DNA from: an uncultured Kiloniellales bacterium
Lineage (GTDB): Bacteria; Pseudomonadota; Alphaproteobacteria; Kiloniellales; JAKSDN01
Direction: 5' to 3'
Assembly: GCA_947259625.1 (NCBI GenBank)
Contig: CAMYMY010000081.1
Coordinates: 1-10,838, forward strand
Length of the DNA stretch: 10,838 nt
Position numbers and translations under genes: made by a program. Within the stretch, counting starts at the first letter, position 1. Every line of letters starts with the position of its first letter. This document shows, piece by piece, positions 7,120 through 10,838 of this stretch. A model generated the notes under the pieces. It was not told where the DNA came from, ran no database searches, and was given only the letters and a program-made list of their open reading frames with translations.

Positions 7120-8217
7120 ATGACTCCGTTACATCCGAAGCTATCGAAGACTTTCGGATTGCTGCTGGCGGTGCTGGCGCTGCTGGTCGCGGGCCCGGCA
7201 GGCGCGCAGGAGCCTTCGGCGAAGGAGGCTCTGCGCGTCGGCACGGCCACTGCACCGCCCTTCGCCTTGAAGGCGCAAGACGGAAACTGGCACGGCATCA
7301 GCATCCAGCTCTGGCGCGAGTTGGCGGACGACCTCGGATTGGACTTCGAGCTGCAGGAGCGAAGCTTCACGGAGCTGCTCGAGGGTGTCGAGGACGGCTC
7401 GCTCGATGTCGGCATGGCGGCCATAACGATCACGTCCGATCGCGAGGTGGCCATGGATTTCACCCACGCGTTCTACGTCACCGGACTCGGAATCGCCGTT
7501 CCCTATGAAGGCACGGGCCAGGCCTGGCTGAAGGCCGCGGAGCGTTTCCTTTCCCTCGAGTTTCTCTACGTGCTGGGCACTCTGCTGCTGGTCATGTTCG
7601 TCGCCGGCATTCTCGTCTGGCTCTTCGAGCGGCGCCGCAACCCCGAGATGTTCGGCGGCGCGGCGAGGGGCATCGGCAGCGGCTTCTGGTGGTCGGCGGT
7701 CACGATGCACACGGTCGGCTACGGCGACAAGGCGCCGAAGACGCTTGGCGGCCGGATCGTCGCCCTGCTTTGGATGTTCACCTCGGTCATCATCCTGGCG
7801 AGTGCCACGGCCGCGATTACGTCCTCCCTGACGATCAGCGAGCTCGGCGGGTCCGTCAAGGGTGTCTCGGATCTCAAGCGCGTGCGTGTCGGCACCAGCG
7901 AGGGATCTTCCAGCGCCGCCTTCCTCGAGGCGAAGGACATTGTGGCCGCAGGCTTCTCAGGCACGCGGGCCGGCTTGCAGGCGCTCGCCGACGGCGAGAT
8001 CGATGCCTTTGTCCAGGACGCCCCGATCCTGAAGTATCTGGTCACCAAGGACTTCCGCGGGCGGCTCCAGGTGCTGCCGCAAACCTTCGCCCGGCAGTAT
8101 TACGGCATTGCGCTGTCCAGCGGCAGCGACCTCAGGGAACCGCTCAACAGGTCCATCCTGCGGTACATCCGGACCGAGGACTGGCAGGCCCTTCTCGAGC
8201 GCTATCTGGAGCCTTAG
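7120..8217 (+). CDS. GluR0-like prokaryotic ionotropic glutamate receptor (ligand-gated K+ channel)
   Basis: A 365-aa inner-membrane channel gated by a periplasmic amino-acid-type ligand domain. In order: a signal peptide (1-29, cleavage after AGA); ligand lobe S1 (about 37-130), with ITITSDREVAMDFT (102-115) where Thr104 and Arg108 match the residues that hold the ligand carboxylate in iGluRs; helix M1 (about 147-169); a re-entrant pore loop ending TVGYGD (198-203), the K+-selective filter; helix M3 (about 211-238) with SATAAITSSLT at the place of the eukaryotic SYTANLAAF gate; and lobe S2 (about 250-360), with GTSEGSSSAAF (258-268) and QDAPILKYL (299-307), whose Asp300 matches the amino-group ligand. 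The permuted S1-M1-P-M3-S2 order and filter match Synechocystis GluR0. AGGGA (7108-7112) sits seven bases before ATG 7120. It is monocistronic and convergent with the lipoprotein gene. The ligand is not known; an amino acid is inferred. Confidence 0.92.
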   Translation: MTPLHPKLSKTFGLLLAVLALLVAGPAGAQEPSAKEALRVGTATAPPFALKAQDGNWHGISIQLWRELADDLGLDFELQERSFTELLEGVEDGSLDVGMAAITITSDREVAMDFTHAFYVTGLGIAVPYEGTGQAWLKAAERFLSLEFLYVLGTLLLVMFVAGILVWLFERRRNPEMFGGAARGIGSGFWWSAVTMHTVGYGDKAPKTLGGRIVALLWMFTSVIILASATAAITSSLTISELGGSVKGVSDLKRVRVGTSEGSSSAAFLEAKDIVAAGFSGTRAGLQALADGEIDAFVQDAPILKYLVTKDFRGRLQVLPQTFARQYYGIALSSGSDLREPLNRSILRYIRTEDWQALLERYLEP

Positions 8218-8268
8218 CCCTACGGTCCCCTTGACGGCAGGACGACAGGCCGGAATGCCGCCGGGCGG

Positions 8269-9069
8269 TCAGGGTTTCCTGCCGCTGCCGCCCTCGCTGT
8301 AATAGCGCGCGAAGGCGAAGGGAAAACCCGGGTTTCCGCTGTCCGCGACGGCGCCCTGGCCCCTGGCGGCGGCGAGCGCCGGGGGGCCTTGATCGCCGGC
8401 CGCGGCGGCGGGCCGGGCCTCGAACCGCCAGCCGGGCGGACCAACCGCGATGCCGCGGATCAGCGCGCGAGCCTCCGCGTCCGCCAGCGCTTCTCCCGCG
8501 GCGGCGCAGGCGTAGCCGAACAGGACCCGGCGCGGCCGGTTGTCGGGATCCGCGCCGATCTCGTCCCACTCGACCAGCAAGCCGACGCAGGGCCGCCCAA
8601 GCCTGCCCGCCCGGTAGGTCCGGTAGAACCAGGTCCCGGGGCGCCAGTCGAAACGCCCGAGCGGCCCCCAGGCGAGGTCGCGGCCCGCGTTGGCGTTCCA
8701 TGTCGGCACCATCGCCGCGATCGGCATCTGATAATCGAGGGCCACGGTGAAGCTCCGGCTCGCCTCCGCGAAGACCAGCTCCAGCCGCCGTCCGCCTGTC
8801 TCGAAGACGGCGTACTCCTCGGTTTGCCACGGGTCGGCGAAGCCGACGCGGAGCGGCTCGGCCTCGGCGAAGGCTTCGGCCGTGACGACGATCCGATGCT
8901 CGCCTTTGCCAAGCCAATCGACCCGGCCCGGCTCCGTCGCCGGACCCGCGCAGGCAGCCAGGGCGCCCGCCACGGTCAGAGCCAGCGCGCCCGGCCGTGG
9001 CCTCGGGCCGGCGGTCAGGGCCAGTCCAGCAAATACACGGCGAATATTCTGTAGGGTCCCGGCTCGCAT
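8269..9069 (-). CDS. Predicted lipoprotein of unknown function
   Basis: From ATG 9069 the product has 266 aa. A hydrophobic segment GALALTVAGALAAC (27-40) ends in a clean lipobox LAAC, so Cys40 should be lipidated and the protein anchored in a membrane facing the periplasm. The mature part is rich in Trp and Tyr, with WNANAGRDLAWGPLGRFDWR near 124-143, GRPCVGLLVEWDEIGADPDN near 158-177 and VLFGYACAA near 182-190; Cys161 and Cys188 could form a disulfide. I recognise no domain. The start is uncertain. ATG 9069 overlaps the upstream gene by 55 bases, has no good Shine-Dalgarno and gives an unusually long pre-lipobox leader. A CTG at 9018-9016, overlapping the upstream TGA as CTGA, would give a more typical leader (LTAGPRPRP then the hydrophobic core). 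Overlap with the upstream gene implies co-expression. Confidence 0.72.
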   Translation of the reverse strand: MRAGTLQNIRRVFAGLALTAGPRPRPGALALTVAGALAACAGPATEPGRVDWLGKGEHRIVVTAEAFAEAEPLRVGFADPWQTEEYAVFETGGRRLELVFAEASRSFTVALDYQMPIAAMVPTWNANAGRDLAWGPLGRFDWRPGTWFYRTYRAGRLGRPCVGLLVEWDEIGADPDNRPRRVLFGYACAAAGEALADAEARALIRGIAVGPPGWRFEARPAAAAGDQGPPALAAARGQGAVADSGNPGFPFAFARYYSEGGSGRKP

Positions 9070-9563
9070 GTCACGAATCGCCCCGTCTCCAAGAGACCCT
9101 TGGCGTCTTCGAACGAGGATAGCAGGCAATGACGGTTGGTCGAAATCTCCTTCGCAAGGCCGTTGCAGGACAGCGGCGAGCACTCCGGGCTCGTGCCGAC
9201 GCTGAAGCAAACGACATCGTAGCCTTCCAGCCGGGCCGCCGCGGGTCTCTCGACCTCCAACGCGAAGGACGGCTCCGGAGCAAAAGAGACCCAGCGTCCC
9301 GCCGCTTGGTCGAATTGATAGTCGTGGACTTCGTAATAGAACAGCCTGGCGCCCTCCAGGTCTATCGCGTTCCGCTCCGCCACCTGGCTGATGACATCGG
9401 GCGAATCGAACAGCCAATAGCCGTTGTGCCGCCAATAGTTTATGTAGTCGGCGAAGGCCCCTGAGACGCAAGAGCTGACGGAGTAGATGTCGTCCACGTT
9501 CGGCGCGCCCAGCCAATCGGGGCTTTTCTCGACACGCTTCGCCATGTAGCCGGCCGGGATCAT
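9015..9563 (-). CDS. Conserved-type hypothetical protein, about 176-182 aa
   Basis: Function unknown. Two starts are possible: ATG 9563 (182 aa, MIPAGYMAKRV), preceded by a G-rich run placed very close, and ATG 9545 (176 aa, MAKRVEKSPDWLG), which looks like the more natural N-terminus. In the shorter numbering, visible blocks are DDIYSVSSCVSGAFADYINYW (19-38), GYWLFDSPDVI (42-52), LFYYEVHDYQFD (68-79), TSPECSPLSCNGLAKEI (118-134) with two closely spaced cysteines, and GPYRIFAVYLLDW (163-175). The many aromatic and acidic residues suggest a compact alpha/beta cytosolic protein; there is no signal peptide. I recall similar uncharacterised alphaproteobacterial proteins but cannot name a family. 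It is followed by, and overlaps, the lipoprotein gene, forming a two-gene unit, and the lipoprotein's translation may be coupled to it. Confidence 0.7.
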   Translation of the reverse strand: MIPAGYMAKRVEKSPDWLGAPNVDDIYSVSSCVSGAFADYINYWRHNGYWLFDSPDVISQVAERNAIDLEGARLFYYEVHDYQFDQAAGRWVSFAPEPSFALEVERPAAARLEGYDVVCFSVGTSPECSPLSCNGLAKEISTNRHCLLSSFEDAKGLLETGRFVTCEPGPYRIFAVYLLDWP

Positions 9564-9643
9564 CCTGCCCCCGACGCCGACGGGATGGACGCGTGGAAGA
9601 TGCGGAAATCCAGTTTGCGGTCCATGTCCCCGGAACCCTAGCA

Positions 9644-9681
9644 GGCGCGGCTGCGCTTTGTCCTTTCGGCGCAGCCGCGCC
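9644..9681. terminator. Strong 13-bp hairpin between the phosphatase and hypothetical genes
   Basis: Arms GGCGCGGCTGCGC (9644-9656) and GCGCAGCCGCGCC (9669-9681) are perfectly complementary around a 12-base loop. It lies about 94 bases after the phosphatase stop codon on the same strand and could end that transcript, although no T-run follows. It is nested in a looser inverted repeat, GGTCCATG (around 9619-9626) against CATGGACC (around 9731-9738), so the whole 9564-9774 gap may be one folded element. No gene is supported in this gap. Confidence 0.5.
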
Positions 9682-9774
9682 CCGTTTCGCAGGGTCGCCG
9701 ACAACCTACGGACGGAGAGTTCCGCCCCGGGCCATGGACCCGCCTGGCGGTGCGAAATCCAGCCAACTCGACGA

Positions 9775-10299
9775 CTAGGACTGCGGGCCAAGCCCCCCGG
9801 CGTCGGCGCGGAGACGCATGACGGTCGCGTCGTTCTTGCCTTGCGGGACAATGACGAAGAGGTTGTCGAAGTCGGTCCGCTCGATCGTGCCGTTCTCCGA
9901 CTTGCCCAGCTCCTTGACCAGCTTGGGAATCGTCTTCGTGTGAGCGACGATCAGGACGGCCTCGTCGGCATGGCGCGTACGAATCCGCTCCACGAGGCCG
10001 ACCACGTCCTTGCGCGAGATGGTCACCATCGGAACGTTCAAGGCCCGGGAAATGGGCGCCCCGGTCTGTTGGGTGCGTTGCTTCTTGCTGGTGTAGACGG
10101 CCTTGATGCCCGCATCCCGCAGTATGCCTGCCCAGGCCTTTGCCCGCTGATGCCCCGCCTCCGTGAGCGGCGGGTCCTCGACGCCGGGCACCTTCTCGGC
10201 ATGTCGTATCACATAGATAACCTGTTGGGCCTGTGCCGTAGGCAGGGCAGAAAAGCTGAACAGGATGGCCAGGGTGATGCCGATCAGTCTGTATCGCAT
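9775..10299 (-). CDS. Exported histidine phosphatase-superfamily protein (phosphoglycerate mutase-like)
   Basis: A 174-aa small branch-1 histidine phosphatase, probably periplasmic. An N-terminal signal peptide (MRYRLIGITLAILFSFSALP, cleavage near AQA at 22-24) precedes the catalytic VIRHAEK (30-36). His33 should form the phospho-histidine, supported by Arg32, Arg75 in SKKQRTQQTG (71-80) and the second histidine His120 in IVAHTKTI (117-124). PPLTEAGHQRA (43-53) is the usual loop between the first strand and helix. RHA in place of RHG is common in exported members such as SixA/Ais-like proteins. The substrate is unknown; a phosphorylated sugar, lipid or protein is possible. GAGG lies eight bases before ATG 10299. 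The frame extends to 10344 but would put 15 polar residues before the signal peptide, so the inner start is preferred. A promoter and hairpin lie directly upstream. Confidence 0.85.
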   Translation of the reverse strand: MRYRLIGITLAILFSFSALPTAQAQQVIYVIRHAEKVPGVEDPPLTEAGHQRAKAWAGILRDAGIKAVYTSKKQRTQQTGAPISRALNVPMVTISRKDVVGLVERIRTRHADEAVLIVAHTKTIPKLVKELGKSENGTIERTDFDNLFVIVPQGKNDATVMRLRADAGGLGPQS

Positions 10300-10333
10300 G
10301 TCGGTGACCTCGCTTTGGTGAATGCCAGTTAAC

Positions 10334-10361
10334 AATAAAGGCACAAAATTGCGCCTTTATT
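10334..10361. promoter_or_regulatory. A+T-rich hairpin in the leader of the phosphatase gene
   Basis: Thirteen-base arms (10334-10346 and 10349-10361) surround a 2-base centre and pair at 12 of 13 positions. The odd position becomes a G-U wobble in the minus-strand RNA, so the stem is stable on that strand. There it is followed by a U-rich stretch (GUUAAC). It sits between the predicted promoter and the start codon at 10299, so it could be an attenuator, an mRNA-stabilising 5' stem, or the terminator of an unseen upstream transcript. Confidence 0.5.
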
Positions 10362-10368
10362 ACTCTCA

Positions 10369-10397
10369 ATTGTAAGTGTATTTTGCTAATGTGTAAT
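10369..10397 (-). promoter_or_regulatory. Probable promoter of the phosphatase gene
   Basis: On the minus strand ATTACA (10397-10392), a spacer of 17 bases and TACAAT (10374-10369) resemble a sigma-70 promoter; the -10 matches five of six positions and the -35 four of six. Transcription would begin near 10362, at the foot of the hairpin, giving a leader of about 60 bases. The local A+T richness fits a promoter in an otherwise GC-rich genome. Confidence 0.42.
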
Positions 10398-10838
10398 TAA
10401 AGTAATAAGTTAATTTTCGCCGGATGTCTGATTTCGGCATTTGGACTCGGCACACTTGGAGTTCTACTCCAGATTCCAACTGACAACTCCAAATTTAATC
10501 GACGCACTACATTCACCCCAGCAACACAGAGATAAAGGGCGGCATGTGTTGCCGCGTTTCGCACCCGGAATTCCTTTGTCTCCGGTGACCCTTTCCGTTG
10601 TGGTTCAAGCCGATGTGGCTGTCTCTTGTTCTTGATGTTGACCCGTAGATAGGATGTTAGACCTTTTGTCTGCAAATCATCTCCGACAGACAGGGCAGGA
10701 CCATGAGCACGGACGGCAAGAGCAACGGCGCGGAGCGCGAGCCACGGGACGAGACGGACGAATGCATTTTACGGTGGAGGATCGGGGACCGTAGCTGTTA
10801 GGATTGTTCAGGAACAGCCTGGTTCGGAGCGGGGAAGC
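10398..10838. other. Lower-GC intergenic region with inverted repeats and no convincing gene
   Basis: About 440 bases up to the window edge are clearly less GC-rich than the genes. The inverted repeat TTGGAGTT (10456-10463) and AACTCCAA (10485-10492) contains a nested TGGAGT-TCT-ACTCCA, so the left arm has two possible partners, as in some regulator-binding sites. A 32-codon frame (ATG 10703, TAG 10799-10801) begins MSTDGKSNGAEREP with a weak CAGGG seven bases upstream; it may be a small or broken gene, but evidence is thin. TGTTC-AG-GAACA at 10805-10816 is a short palindrome of unknown meaning. Confidence 0.4.

Noticed and set aside
9593..9778. 61-codon plus-strand frame downstream of the phosphatase
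   Set aside because: No ribosome-binding site, no recognisable domain, and it spans the 13-bp hairpin.
9638..10369. 243-codon minus-strand frame over the phosphatase
   Set aside because: It is out of frame with the catalytic RHA and signal-peptide frame and has no motif of its own.
10397..10675. 92-codon minus-strand frame in the lower-GC tail
   Set aside because: Lacks the strong G/C third-position bias of the real genes, has no Shine-Dalgarno and crosses the operator-like repeats.
10805..10816. LexA-type SOS box at TGTTC-AG-GAACA
   Set aside because: Alphaproteobacterial SOS boxes are GTTC-N7-GTTC direct repeats; this short inverted repeat does not fit and no SOS gene adjoins.

Overview
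This is a high-GC, gene-dense bacterial stretch. Coding parts have strong third-position G/C bias, which makes long mirror-image reading frames on the opposite strands. The protein families, base composition and intergenic hairpins suggest an alphaproteobacterium, perhaps of Rhodospirillales type; that placement is inference. No rRNA, tRNA, CRISPR array, transposase or integrase was found.

Layout. (1) Positions 1-2104, minus strand: two tandem paralogous FAD-dependent amine oxidases of the PuuB/DAO family, 10 bases apart and probably one operon; the downstream one runs off the left edge. (2) Positions 2233-3348, plus strand: a P1-family (DmpA-type) self-cleaving aminopeptidase, divergent from the oxidases. 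(3) A spacer with two 9-bp-stem hairpins, then a CPA1-type Na+/H+ antiporter (3626-4873). (4) Positions 4874-5297: a lower-GC spacer with a 203-bp imperfect inverted-repeat element built on CACAGAGG units, followed by a good sigma-70-like promoter that overlaps a near-palindrome. (5) Positions 5298-6131: an unrecognised 277-aa protein with a helical N-terminal half, an acidic patch, a Pro-rich linker and a basic tail. (6) Positions 6396-6764, minus strand: an enlarged HU-family DNA-binding protein, divergent from (7) 7120-8217, plus strand: a prokaryotic ionotropic glutamate receptor homologue (GluR0 type) with a K+-channel TVGYGD filter. (8) Positions 8269-9563, minus strand: a predicted lipoprotein overlapping an upstream conserved-type protein, both of unknown function. 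(9) Positions 9775-10299, minus strand: an exported histidine phosphatase-family protein with a plausible promoter and a leader hairpin. (10) Positions 10300-10838: a lower-GC stretch with hairpins and no convincing gene.

How the genes work together. The oxidase pair with the peptidase could form a small amine/peptide catabolic neighbourhood. The antiporter, GluR0-like channel, lipoprotein and exported phosphatase all act at the envelope, but nothing in the sequence ties them into one pathway. The least explained parts are the overlapping lipoprotein/hypothetical pair, the 277-aa protein with its promoter, and the repeat element next to it. The GluR0-like channel is the most striking recognisable gene. 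I did not find convincing evidence for a complete undescribed multi-gene system.
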